Positions 25,695-33,657 of a DNA stretch of 41,010 nt are shown piece after piece. Source of the stretch: Novosphingobium panipatense (lineage in GTDB: Bacteria > Pseudomonadota > Alphaproteobacteria > Sphingomonadales > Sphingomonadaceae). The DNA lies in the NCBI RefSeq assembly GCF_002149965.1, contig NZ_MSQB01000036.1:1-41010 (forward strand), given 5' to 3'. A program made the translations under genes and the position numbers. Under the pieces are notes generated by a model, which had not been told where the DNA came from, did not search any database, and worked only from the letters and a program-made list of their open reading frames with translations. Positions within the stretch are counted from its first letter, which is position 1. Each line of letters opens with the position of its first letter.

Positions 25695-26928
25695 AGCGCA
25701 GCACCTGCACGGGATCGGTGCTCGCCGCCTTGAAGGCGGGATAGAGCGTGGCGAGGAAACTGAAGATCAGGGCCATGACGCAAATCACCGCGATTTCCAC
25801 CGGATCGGGCCGCGAAGGCAGCTCGGTCAGGAAGCGGATCGAGGGATCCCAGAGGTTCTGGCCGGTCACGATCTCCACGAAATGGACGATGGGCTGGCGG
25901 AAATAGAGGAACACCATGCCCAGCAGCACCCCCGCCACCGTGCCAAGCGCACCGATGCAGAAGCCCGTGGTCACGAAGACCTTGAGCAGCGAGCGCCGGG
26001 TCGCGCCCATCGTGCGCAGGATCGCGATGTCGCGCGTCTTGGCGCGTACCAGCATGATCAGCGAGGAGAGGATGTTGAACACCGCGACCAGCACGATGAT
26101 CGAGAGCACCACGAACATTGCCACCCGCTCGACCGCCAGCGCCTCGAACAAAGAGGCATTGATGGTCTTCCAGTCGGTAAGGATGGCCCGGCCCTTGAGC
26201 TGTCGTTCGAGCGGCGCGAGGATTTCGCCGACCTTGTCGGGATTGCTGGTCGTCACCTCGATCATGCCGATGGTGTCGCCGGTCAGCATGAGCGTCTGCG
26301 CATCCTTCACCGGCATGACGACATAGGCCTTGTCGTAATCGTAGATGCCGATCTCGAAGATGGCGGCGACCCGGTAGGCGATCTGGCGCGGAACGGTGCC
26401 GAAGGGCGTCGAGCGGCCGAGCGGGTTGATCACCGTGATGGTATCGCCCACTTGCGCGCCGAGGTTCTGCGCCAATTGCGATCCGATCGCCACATTGTCG
26501 CTGCCGACCGCAAGCTCGCCCAGGTTGCCGGCCTTCACCTTGTCCTTGAGCCGCGCGAGGTCCTCATTCGTATTGCCGCGCACCAGGATGCCTTCGACCC
26601 GGCCGTTGAAGGTGGTCATCAACGGCTGCTCGATCAGTGGCGAAGCATGGGTGACGCCCGGCGTCGCACGGACATCCTTCAGCACGTTCTCCCAATCGTC
26701 GAGACGGCCGCCATAGGCCTGAATGATGGCATGGCCGTTGAGCCCGACGATCTTGTCGAACAGTTCGGCGCGGAAGCCGTTCATCACGCTCATGACGATC
26801 ACCAGCGCGGCGACGCCCAGCATGACCGCCACCAGACTTATGCCGGCAACGAGGGCAATGAAGCGCTCGCCCTTTCCGGGCAGCATGTAGCGCTTGGCGA
26901 TGGTCCATTCGAAAGGGGATAGGATCAA
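25687..26928 (-). CDS. lolC: Lipoprotein-releasing ABC transporter permease LolC/LolE
   Basis: From the proposed TTG start the protein has 413 residues. One membrane helix is near the N-terminus (about 25-49), a large periplasmic domain follows (50-265) and three helices lie at the C-terminus (about 269-294, 318-343, 377-399): the MacB/FtsX-type layout. The N-terminal SPFEWTIAKRYMLPGKGE and the motif VMSVMNGFRAELFDKI are typical of alphaproteobacterial Lol permeases, where a single permease serves both the LolC and LolE roles. ATG 26967 would add 13 residues but lies in a predicted -10 box (TTGCCA 26992-26987, TAATGC 26969-26964, 17-nt spacing), so TTG 26928 is preferred. Confidence 0.9.
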   Translation of the reverse strand: MILSPFEWTIAKRYMLPGKGERFIALVAGISLVAVMLGVAALVIVMSVMNGFRAELFDKIVGLNGHAIIQAYGGRLDDWENVLKDVRATPGVTHASPLIEQPLMTTFNGRVEGILVRGNTNEDLARLKDKVKAGNLGELAVGSDNVAIGSQLAQNLGAQVGDTITVINPLGRSTPFGTVPRQIAYRVAAIFEIGIYDYDKAYVVMPVKDAQTLMLTGDTIGMIEVTTSNPDKVGEILAPLERQLKGRAILTDWKTINASLFEALAVERVAMFVVLSIIVLVAVFNILSSLIMLVRAKTRDIAILRTMGATRRSLLKVFVTTGFCIGALGTVAGVLLGMVFLYFRQPIVHFVEIVTGQNLWDPSIRFLTELPSRPDPVEIAVICVMALIFSFLATLYPAFKAASTDPVQVLRYE

Positions 26929-27160
26929 GCGACGGGTCCGTCTGAGATCGGGCAGAGTGCCCGGCATTAAGCACATGTCGGAAAGCTGGCAAGCTGATGG
27001 CGCAAGGTGCGTGTCGCCAGGATGAACATAAAGAATGCAGAGGTTGAACGGGCAGGCATGAACGTCCGAAGCGCGATTCGGCTCCCGCGCCATCGTCATC
27101 AGGCCGTCATCGAACAGGCGCAACGCCGCAGTCTGCGCGGGCTATCGCCTCGTTTCGCGG

Positions 27161-27233
27161 CTGCCGTCACTCGCGGGCCTTGCATTTGGAGCCAACACGC
27201 TCCAAATGCGCGGGCGATTTGGCGCGACGGCAG
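27161..27233 (+). other. Nested inverted-repeat leader upstream of purF
   Basis: An 11-bp perfect hairpin (GCATTTGGAGC 27182-27192 with GCTCCAAATGC 27199-27209, 6-nt loop) lies inside an outer 8-bp pair (CTGCCGTC 27161-27168 with GACGGCAG 27226-27233). A competing pair CCAAAT (27203-27208)/ATTTGG (27217-27222) would disrupt the inner hairpin. The structure ends 14 bp before the purF start. No T-run follows, so it is not a plain terminator. It may be a regulatory RNA leader or an operator. Confidence 0.55.
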
Positions 27234-27247
27234 CCCGGACGACATCC

Positions 27248-28696
27248 ATGAACATGACACATCCCTTTCGTGACGCCGATGGGGACAAGCTGCGCGAAGA
27301 GTGCGGCGTTTTCGGCGTAATCGGTTCCAAGGACGCAGCGAATATCGCTGCGGCCGGGCTTCACTCCCTGCAGCATCGCGGGCAGGAAGCCGTGGGCATC
27401 ACCAGCTTCAGCGGATCGGAGTTCCACTCCTACCGCGGCCTCGGCCATGTGGCGCAGGTGTTCTCCCAGCGTGAGCTGGACACCCTGCCCGGCACCATGG
27501 CTTCCGGCCACGTCCGCTATGCGACGACCGGCGGTTCGGGCCTGCGCAACGTGCAACCGCTCTTCGCGGACCTTGCCGATGGCGGCTTCTCGATCGCCCA
27601 TAACGGCAACATTTCCAACGCGATGACGCTGAAGCGCGATCTCGTGTCGAAGGGTTCGATCTTCCAGTCGACCTCCGATACCGAGGTGATCATCCACCTC
27701 GTCGCCACCAGCCGCTATCCCACCCTGCTCGACCGTTTCGTCGATGCGCTGCGCATGGTGGAAGGCGCCTACTCGCTGATCTGCATGACCGCGGAAGGCA
27801 TGATCGCCTGCCGCGATCCGCTGGGCATCCGTCCCCTGGTGATGGGCCGCATCGGTGACGCCACCGTGTTCGCTTCGGAAACCGTGGCGTTCGACGTGAT
27901 CGGCGCTGAGTTCATCCGCTCGATCGAGCCGGGCGAAATGGTTCAGGTGGACCACAAGGGCACGATCTCCAGCCACCGTCCCTTCGGCAATCCCGCGCCG
28001 CGCCCCTGCATCTTCGAGCACGTCTACTTCAGCCGTCCCGACTCGGTGATGGACGGTCGCTCGGTCTACGGCGTGCGCAAGCAGATCGGCATGGAACTGG
28101 CCAAGGAAGCGCCGGCCGATGCCGACGTGGTGATCCCGGTTCCCGACAGCGGCGTGCCCGCTGCCATCGGCTACGCCCAGCAATCGGGCATTCCCTTCGA
28201 ACTCGGCATCATCCGTTCGCACTACGTCGGCCGCACGTTCATCCAGCCGGGTGACGCGGCCCGCCACGCGGACGTCAAGCGCAAGCACAACGCCAACCGC
28301 GCCATCGTGGAAGGCAAGCGCATCATCCTGATCGACGATTCGATCGTGCGCGGCACCACCTCGCTCAAGATCGTCGAGATGATGCGCGACGCGGGCGCTG
28401 CCGAAGTCCACATGCGCATCGCCAGCCCGCCGACCGAGCATTCGTGCTTCTACGGCGTCGATACGCCCGAGCGTTCGAAGCTGCTGGCCGCCAACATGGA
28501 CATCCAGGCCATGGCGGACTTCATCAAGGCCGACAGCCTCGCCTTCGTCTCCATCGACGGTCTCTACCGCGCGGTGGGCGAGGAAAAGCGCAACAACAAG
28601 CGCCCGCAGTTCTGTGACGCCTGCTTCTCCGGCGAGTACCCCACCAAGCTGACCGATTTCACCGATCGTTTCGCCGGGGAGCTCAACGCAGCGTGA
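27248..28696 (+). CDS. purF: Amidophosphoribosyltransferase PurF
   Basis: The 482-residue enzyme makes 5-phosphoribosylamine from PRPP and glutamine, the first committed step of purine synthesis. The nucleophile is Cys19 (REECGVFGV), so an 18-residue propeptide must be cleaved, as in the Bacillus-type enzyme. The Ntn glutaminase domain has HVRYATTG, LRNVQPL and IAHNGN. The PRPP loop is in IILIDDSIVRGTT. Cysteines in CDAC near the end plus HSCFYG and RPCIFEH fit the four ligands of the Bacillus-type [4Fe-4S] cluster. The start is ATG 27248; ATG 27254 is possible. The stop overlaps the next gene by four bases. Confidence 0.96.
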   Translation: MNMTHPFRDADGDKLREECGVFGVIGSKDAANIAAAGLHSLQHRGQEAVGITSFSGSEFHSYRGLGHVAQVFSQRELDTLPGTMASGHVRYATTGGSGLRNVQPLFADLADGGFSIAHNGNISNAMTLKRDLVSKGSIFQSTSDTEVIIHLVATSRYPTLLDRFVDALRMVEGAYSLICMTAEGMIACRDPLGIRPLVMGRIGDATVFASETVAFDVIGAEFIRSIEPGEMVQVDHKGTISSHRPFGNPAPRPCIFEHVYFSRPDSVMDGRSVYGVRKQIGMELAKEAPADADVVIPVPDSGVPAAIGYAQQSGIPFELGIIRSHYVGRTFIQPGDAARHADVKRKHNANRAIVEGKRIILIDDSIVRGTTSLKIVEMMRDAGAAEVHMRIASPPTEHSCFYGVDTPERSKLLAANMDIQAMADFIKADSLAFVSIDGLYRAVGEEKRNNKRPQFCDACFSGEYPTKLTDFTDRFAGELNAA

Positions 28697-29424
28697 GCGA
28701 AAGTGCAGGCGCAAAGCCGTTCGAAGGTCAGGTCGCGCTCGTAACCGGTTCCAGCCGGGGCATCGGCGCGGCCACCGCCATCGCCCTCGCCGCGCAGGGC
28801 GCCCATGTCCTGCTGACCGGACGCGACACCAAGGCGCTAGAGGCGATCGAGGACCAGATCTACCAGTCCGGCGGTTCGGCCACGATCGCGCCGGTCGATC
28901 TGGTCGAGCCGGACGGCATCGCCCGCCTTGCCACGGCCGTGTCGCAGCGCTGGGGCAAGCTCGATATCCTAGTCGTCAATGCGGCGATCCTGACCGAGCT
29001 GACCAGCGTGGCCGATATCGACCAGCGCGCCTTCAACAAGGCGCTGACCACCAATGTCCTCGCCACCCAGGCCCTGATCGCCAATTTCGACGGCCTGCTG
29101 CGCAAGAGCGAGAATGCGCGCGTGATCGGCATGACCAGCACCGTCGCGGAAAAGCCGCGCGCGTTCTGGGGCGCCTATGCCGCCACCAAGGCCGCCGGCG
29201 ACATGCTGCTCGACTGCTATGCCGAGGAAACGCGCAACACTTCGAAAGTGCGCGTCGCCGTGGTCAATCCCGGCGCCACCCGCACCGCCATGCGCGCCCG
29301 CGCCTATCCGGGCGAAGCACCGGCTTCGGTCAAGCCACCGGAAACCGTGGCCCGGCGCCTGGTTGCCCTGCTTGGCGAGCCGTTCGAAACCGGCCACCGG
29401 GAAACCGTCTCGTCCGAATTTTAA
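28693..29424 (+). CDS. Short-chain dehydrogenase/reductase family protein
   Basis: The 243-residue protein has the SDR cofactor loop TGSSRGIG (18-25), the VNAA segment (95-98) and the catalytic Ser149, Tyr162 and Lys166 (AYAATKAAGD). Arg44 (LTGRD) after the second strand suggests NADP(H). The substrate is unknown. The GTG start at 28693 overlaps the purF stop as GTGA, so it is translationally coupled to purine synthesis, though no link in function is known to me. The reading frame ends 80 bp before the PilZ gene. Confidence 0.9.
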   Translation: MSESAGAKPFEGQVALVTGSSRGIGAATAIALAAQGAHVLLTGRDTKALEAIEDQIYQSGGSATIAPVDLVEPDGIARLATAVSQRWGKLDILVVNAAILTELTSVADIDQRAFNKALTTNVLATQALIANFDGLLRKSENARVIGMTSTVAEKPRAFWGAYAATKAAGDMLLDCYAEETRNTSKVRVAVVNPGATRTAMRARAYPGEAPASVKPPETVARRLVALLGEPFETGHRETVSSEF

Positions 29425-29503
29425 TCCTGTGGTAACCCTTTCCTGATTTCTTCCCATTGACGGCGTCTTTAGCGCGCCGTCCCAATGTACGGGTCTCGGG
29501 AAA

Positions 29504-29842
29504 ATGACGACGAAATCCCCGCAGGACATCTACGAACTCGCCGCCCAGGAAGATCGCAGCGCGATTCGCCTGCGCATCTCGATACCTGCCGGTTTCCGGG
29601 CATCGGGCACCAAGGCTTTCCAGACGGCGGTTCGCGATCTCTCGCTCTCCGGCTTCTCGGCCACGGCGATCAGCCGCATACCTCCCGGCACCTGCTGCTG
29701 GCTGACGCTTCCCGGCATGGAAGCCCTGCCGGCGCGCGTGATCTGGTGGGAGGATGGACTGGTCGGCTGCGCGTTCGAGCAGCTCATGGACCCCCTCGTT
29801 CTCGACACCGTGCTGACCCGTTGGCGGGGCCAAGGCAACTGA
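29504..29842 (+). CDS. PilZ domain protein
   Basis: The 112-residue protein is essentially one PilZ domain. The N-terminal arginine motif is present (DRSAIRLRISIP, Arg18 and Arg22) and so is the DLSLSG motif (45-50, matching D/N-x-S-x-x-G), so c-di-GMP binding is plausible. Such small proteins act as c-di-GMP adaptors for motility, adhesion or cell-cycle switching. ATG 29504 follows CGGGAAA. Upstream, TTAATCCTGTGGTAAC (29421-29436) resembles a CtrA site with one mismatch. Confidence 0.85.
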   Translation: MTTKSPQDIYELAAQEDRSAIRLRISIPAGFRASGTKAFQTAVRDLSLSGFSATAISRIPPGTCCWLTLPGMEALPARVIWWEDGLVGCAFEQLMDPLVLDTVLTRWRGQGN

Positions 29843-29860
29843 GCCGATCCGCTCCGAACT

Positions 29861-31165
29861 TCAGGCGGGCTTTACCAGGGTTACTTGCGCGACGTCGATG
29901 CCGCCGCCCATGAATCCGCCTTCGCAATACATCAGGTAGAAACGCCAGAGCCGCACGAAACGCTCGTCGAATCCGGCGGGCAGACGGCCTTCCGATACTA
30001 CCGCATCGAAATTGCGCCGCCATTCGTAGAGCGTGCGCGCATAGTCCAGCCCGAAACCCTGACGGTCCTGCCAGGAGAGCCCGCGCTCTTCGGCAAGGCG
30101 GCGGAATTCCGGCTCGTTGATCAGCATGCCGCCGGGAAAGATGAAAGTCTGGATGAAATCCGCGCTGCTGGCATAAGCGTCGAAGATCTCATCGCGGATC
30201 GCGATATACTGGATCGCGGCCCGGCCACCCGGCTTGAGGTTTCGGGCGATGCAATCGAGAAAATCGGGCCAGAACCGGCGCCCGACCGCCTCTACCATCT
30301 CGACCGAGACGATCGCGTCGTAGGCGCCCGAGACATCGCGGTAGTCCTGCTTGATGAAATCGACGCGCCCGCCCCGCCCTTCCACTTTGCCGGTCCAGCG
30401 TTGGCGGGCATAGGCAAGCTGCTCGTCCGACAGACTGATCGCATCGACCGCGGCGCCTTCGGTCTCCGCGAGAAAGGCCGAAAGCGTGCCCCAGCCGCAT
30501 CCGATTTCCAGCACTCGCCCACCCTCCGGCAGTTCGAGCCGATGCGCGATCGCGCCGACCTTGTTCGATTGCGCCAGATCCAGCTCGGTGACGAATTGGC
30601 TCAGCGCATTGGGGCCGCTTCCGGGGCGGGGAAAGATGCCGCTGGAATAGAGCATCGTCTCGCCCAGCCACTGCTCGTAGAAATCGTTGCCAAGGTCGTA
30701 GTGGGCATGGATGTTTCGCAGCGCCCCCGAGCGGGTATTGCGATGGAGCCAGTGCAGCAGCCGCGCCGCCGCACGCCATGGCCCCCGTGCCCGGCCGACA
30801 TTGCCGAGACTTTCCGCGTTCTGCATGAACAGGGCGAAGATCGGCACGGGATCGGGGCTTTCCCATTCGCCTTCTTCCCAGGCCTGATACCAGCCGACCG
30901 AACCGGACGTGGCCAGACGCAGCAGCGCCCGCCAGCTATGGATCGCGACGACGGCCTCGTAGCCCGGCGTCCTTCCCCCAAGTACCCGCACGTCGCCGTT
31001 GGGAAGGGTCGCCTCGATCGCGCCGCTTTCAAGGCCCCGGTCGATCCTGTCGAGCACGCTCGAAACGCCGCCGGACCACAACCGCGCCAGCCACTGCGGG
31101 CCGATGCCGATGGAGCGACCGCCCTCGACCAGCTCTTCTCCCCTGCCTGGCGCCTGTGCGTTCAT
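29861..31165 (-). CDS. Cyclopropane-fatty-acyl-phospholipid synthase family methyltransferase
   Basis: The 434-residue SAM-dependent enzyme has the CFA-synthase signature HYDLGNDFYEQWLG (155-168) followed by MLYSSGIF, and the SAM-binding motif VLEIGCGWG (218-226). VSVEMVEAVG and FIFPGGML are also present. It would add a methylene bridge to unsaturated phospholipid chains in the inner membrane. The N-terminal 140 residues form the usual substrate-binding region. The start ATG 31165 has no Shine-Dalgarno sequence. A promoter with -10 box ending at 31173 places the transcript start at the ATG, so the mRNA is probably leaderless. Confidence 0.93.
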   Translation of the reverse strand: MNAQAPGRGEELVEGGRSIGIGPQWLARLWSGGVSSVLDRIDRGLESGAIEATLPNGDVRVLGGRTPGYEAVVAIHSWRALLRLATSGSVGWYQAWEEGEWESPDPVPIFALFMQNAESLGNVGRARGPWRAAARLLHWLHRNTRSGALRNIHAHYDLGNDFYEQWLGETMLYSSGIFPRPGSGPNALSQFVTELDLAQSNKVGAIAHRLELPEGGRVLEIGCGWGTLSAFLAETEGAAVDAISLSDEQLAYARQRWTGKVEGRGGRVDFIKQDYRDVSGAYDAIVSVEMVEAVGRRFWPDFLDCIARNLKPGGRAAIQYIAIRDEIFDAYASSADFIQTFIFPGGMLINEPEFRRLAEERGLSWQDRQGFGLDYARTLYEWRRNFDAVVSEGRLPAGFDERFVRLWRFYLMYCEGGFMGGGIDVAQVTLVKPA

Positions 31166-31172
31166 GAGCACG

Positions 31173-31200
31173 ATACTATCCAGAAAACGGCCATGGGCAA
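31173..31200 (-). promoter_or_regulatory. Promoter of the CFA synthase gene
   Basis: On the minus strand, TTGCCC (31200-31195) and TAGTAT (31178-31173) are spaced by 16 nt. The gene's ATG begins 8 nt after the -10 box, predicting a leaderless transcript. The promoter lies just beyond the edge of the 264-bp repeat element. Confidence 0.6.
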
Positions 31201-31207
31201 TTACTTA

Positions 31208-31471
31208 GGGTCAGGACCCATTACTCACGCCTGCGAGGTTTGAATCAAAATGGCTCATCGCGAGGAAGGAAGGCGCAGGAATATGTCCATATTTCAAGAC
31301 TTCCTGACGCTGCGCTGGGCCATTTTGATCAAATCCCTTCGGGACACCGGAATGGCTTCCATCTCGAACCGAAGCGGCTTTGGACGGGCAACCAGCCCGC
31401 CCGGCAGCCACTTCGGCCCGAGCTGTTCGCCATTCCGGTGCCTCGCAGGCGTGAGTAATGGGTCCTGACCC
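31208..31471. repeat. 264-bp structured element: perfect 31-bp terminal inverted repeats and two internal hairpins
   Basis: The ends (31208-31238 and 31441-31471) are perfect 31-bp inverted repeats beginning GGGTCAGGACCCATTACTCA. Inside are two imperfect hairpins. Arm 1 is about 31237-31335, closed by TCAAAATGGC/GCCATTTTGA, with its tip at AATATG-TC-CATATT. Arm 2 is 31345-31440, closed by CACCGGAATGGC/GCCATTCCGGTG. A transcript or single strand would fold as a three-way junction. No transposase or convincing protein gene lies inside and no clear target duplication flanks it. It is best read as a non-autonomous MITE-like or RAYT-type mobile repeat, or a structured RNA. It separates phrB from the CFA synthase gene. 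Confidence 0.8.
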
Positions 31472-31508
31472 CAGAAACTATTCGGAAAAATCGCCGCTCA
31501 TCGGCTTC

Positions 31509-32909
31509 TCATCTGCCTTTGGCATGGCTCCAGGCCGCCAGCGCCCTTTCCCGCCCGGCGCGATGCTCGACCAGCTTCGGCGGATAGCCGCGCGGTCGCT
31601 TCGCGGCGCTCGGATCATGGATCTCCGCGTCGTCCAGGTCGGCGAGTTCGGGAACCCATTCGCGGATATAGGCGGCCGCATCGAACTTCTCCGACTGCGT
31701 AAGCGGCGCCATGATCCGCACGAACATCTGCGCATCCACGCCTGAACCGGCACTCCACTGCCAGTTCACCGCGTTAGAGCCGTAGTCGGCATCGACAAGC
31801 GTATCCCAGAACCACTGTTCGCCTTCCCGCCAGTCGATCAGCAGATGCTTGATCAGGAAGCTGGCAACGATCATGCGCACCCGGTTGTGCATCCAGCCGG
31901 TGTGCCAGAGCTGCCGCATCCCGGCATCGACGATGGGATAACCGGTCTTGCCCTGCTGCCAGGCGCGAAGGTCCGATTTGGCCTGCTTGCCCGTCCGCCA
32001 GTGCAGATGCGCGAAACCCTCCTTGGCCGAACGGCTGCCGTATTCGGGGAACTGGAGGATCACGTTCTGCGCATAATCGCGCCAGCCCAGCTCGCCAAGG
32101 AAGGTATTCACCGAACCGCCCGCATCGGCCACGGCATGCCAGACCTGCCCCGGCGAGATTTCCCCGAAATGGAGATGGGGCGAAAGGAACGAAGTGCCCT
32201 CCACCGACGGCAGGTTCCGCTGCGCCTCATAGGCCGATGCTTCCTCCGCAAAGGCCCGGAGGCGCTTCTTCGCGCCCTGTTCCCCCGGCTCCCACATCTC
32301 GCGCATGCCGCCGGCCCAGTCCGGCTTGGTGGGCAGGAGCTGCCAGTCCGCCAGACGATCGGAACGCGGCCATCTTGCAGGCGCCTCGATTTCGGCAGGA
32401 CGGCGATGCGGCGCAACCGGCGGCAGACGCTCGTGAAGCGCGCGCCAGAACGGGGTGTAGATCTTGTAGGGGCGCCCCGCGCCATTGGTGACCGAACCCG
32501 GCGGGGCAAGGTAGTTGCCGTGATGCAGGTGCAGATCCAGCACTTTGCCGACGGCCTTCTCCGCGTTGCGCCACCACGGTTCGTAGTGATGGAGCGCATG
32601 GACAGAGCGCGCGCCGATCTCCTGCGCGACCGCCTGCAGCACGTCCTCGCTGCGCCCCTTGCGCAGGATCAGCCGCGAACCCTTGTCCCGCAGCGCGGCA
32701 TCCAGGCTCTCCAGCGAATGATGCAGCCACCAGCGCGAGGCGCCTCCCATGCGGCGATGCCTGGGCGTCTCGTCATCCAGTACATAGACGGGAACGATCG
32801 GGCCTTGGCGTGCGGCTTCGGCAATGGCAGGCTGGTCCGAGAGGCGCAGGTCGCGCCGCAGCCAGACGATGACAGGGGGATTCATGGTGCCGGAACGCTT
32901 GTCAGTCAT
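31509..32909 (-). CDS. phrB: Deoxyribodipyrimidine photolyase (class I CPD type)
   Basis: The 466-residue flavoprotein splits UV-made pyrimidine dimers using light. The N-terminal antenna domain opens with VIVWLRRDLRLSDQPA. The C-terminal FAD domain has FLGELGWRDYAQNVI, GYPIVDAGMRQLWHTGWMHNR and the tryptophan-rich WDTLVDADYGSNAVNWQW segment. The spacing and length fit class I CPD photolyase. The start ATG 32909 has AGGGAA seven bases upstream, preferred over ATG 32885, which lacks one. The gene is divergent from the PAP2 phosphatase with only 17 bp between start codons. Confidence 0.94.
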   Translation of the reverse strand: MTDKRSGTMNPPVIVWLRRDLRLSDQPAIAEAARQGPIVPVYVLDDETPRHRRMGGASRWWLHHSLESLDAALRDKGSRLILRKGRSEDVLQAVAQEIGARSVHALHHYEPWWRNAEKAVGKVLDLHLHHGNYLAPPGSVTNGAGRPYKIYTPFWRALHERLPPVAPHRRPAEIEAPARWPRSDRLADWQLLPTKPDWAGGMREMWEPGEQGAKKRLRAFAEEASAYEAQRNLPSVEGTSFLSPHLHFGEISPGQVWHAVADAGGSVNTFLGELGWRDYAQNVILQFPEYGSRSAKEGFAHLHWRTGKQAKSDLRAWQQGKTGYPIVDAGMRQLWHTGWMHNRVRMIVASFLIKHLLIDWREGEQWFWDTLVDADYGSNAVNWQWSAGSGVDAQMFVRIMAPLTQSEKFDAAAYIREWVPELADLDDAEIHDPSAAKRPRGYPPKLVEHRAGRERALAAWSHAKGR

Positions 32910-32926
32910 CTGCGTTCCCTAAGCCG

Positions 32927-33640
32927 ATGTCATCGCCTTCCCAAAGCGCTATCGCGCCGCGTCATCGCATCGATCCGCGAAAAGCCCTGATCGCCGCCGC
33001 GACCTGCTGGACGGCATTTGCGTTCTTCGCCTGGGCCATGCCCGCAGGCCGCACCGCGCAGTTCGACAGGCTTGGCCTGCTGTTCTGGCGAGCAGAGGAC
33101 TTGCGCCCGCTCGGCCCGCCCTTGCTGCTCGAATGGGTGCGCGATCTCACCGCCATGGGCGGTTTCCTGCAGTTGAAGCTCTACACCATCTTCGCGGTGG
33201 TGGCGCTGTTCTGGCTGCGCTGCCGCCGTGAAGGCATGCTGCTGGCCCTGACCGTGCTGAGCGCCAGCCTGGTGAACGTCGCCTTCAAGGCCCTGTTCGG
33301 CCGCCCCCGCCCGGAAATCGTGCCGCACCTAACCGAGGCGGGCGGCGCCAGCTTTCCAAGTGGGCACAGCTTCAATGCCGCCTCCACCTACATCGCGCTC
33401 GCCCTGGCCTTTGCCGCGCTGAGCCCGCGCGCTTCGGTTCGCCATACCCTTGTCATCGGCGCCATGTTCCTCAGCCTGGCCATCGCGGGGAGCCGCGTCT
33501 GGCTCGGCGTCCACTGGCCAAGCGACGTCATGGCCGGATGGCTGGGCGGCGCGGGCTGGGCTTTCCTCGCCAGCGCCCTGCTCTATCGCCCAGCCGAAAC
33601 CGCCGTTCATGCCGCCGATGAACTGATGCCCCCGAACTAA
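32927..33640 (+). CDS. PAP2 family membrane phosphatase
   Basis: The 237-residue membrane protein has all three phosphatase motifs: K121-x6-R128-P129, PSGH (144-147) and S189-R190-x5-H196-x3-D200. About five membrane helices are visible. Family members dephosphorylate phosphatidic acid, undecaprenyl pyrophosphate or similar lipids on the periplasmic side; which one is not clear. ATG 32927 has no ribosome-binding site, and its promoter must overlap the start of phrB. It ends 17 bp before the convergent korB. Confidence 0.9.
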   Translation: MSSPSQSAIAPRHRIDPRKALIAAATCWTAFAFFAWAMPAGRTAQFDRLGLLFWRAEDLRPLGPPLLLEWVRDLTAMGGFLQLKLYTIFAVVALFWLRCRREGMLLALTVLSASLVNVAFKALFGRPRPEIVPHLTEAGGASFPSGHSFNAASTYIALALAFAALSPRASVRHTLVIGAMFLSLAIAGSRVWLGVHWPSDVMAGWLGGAGWAFLASALLYRPAETAVHAADELMPPN

Positions 33641-33657
33641 TACTGGCGAACTGAGCG

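Noticed and set aside
27167..28714. Open frame (515 codons) antisense to purF
   Set aside because: Shadow of purF; no motifs.
31240..31468. Short open frames inside the 264-bp element
   Set aside because: They run through hairpin arms and inverted repeats, lack ribosome-binding sites and give no protein-like sequence.
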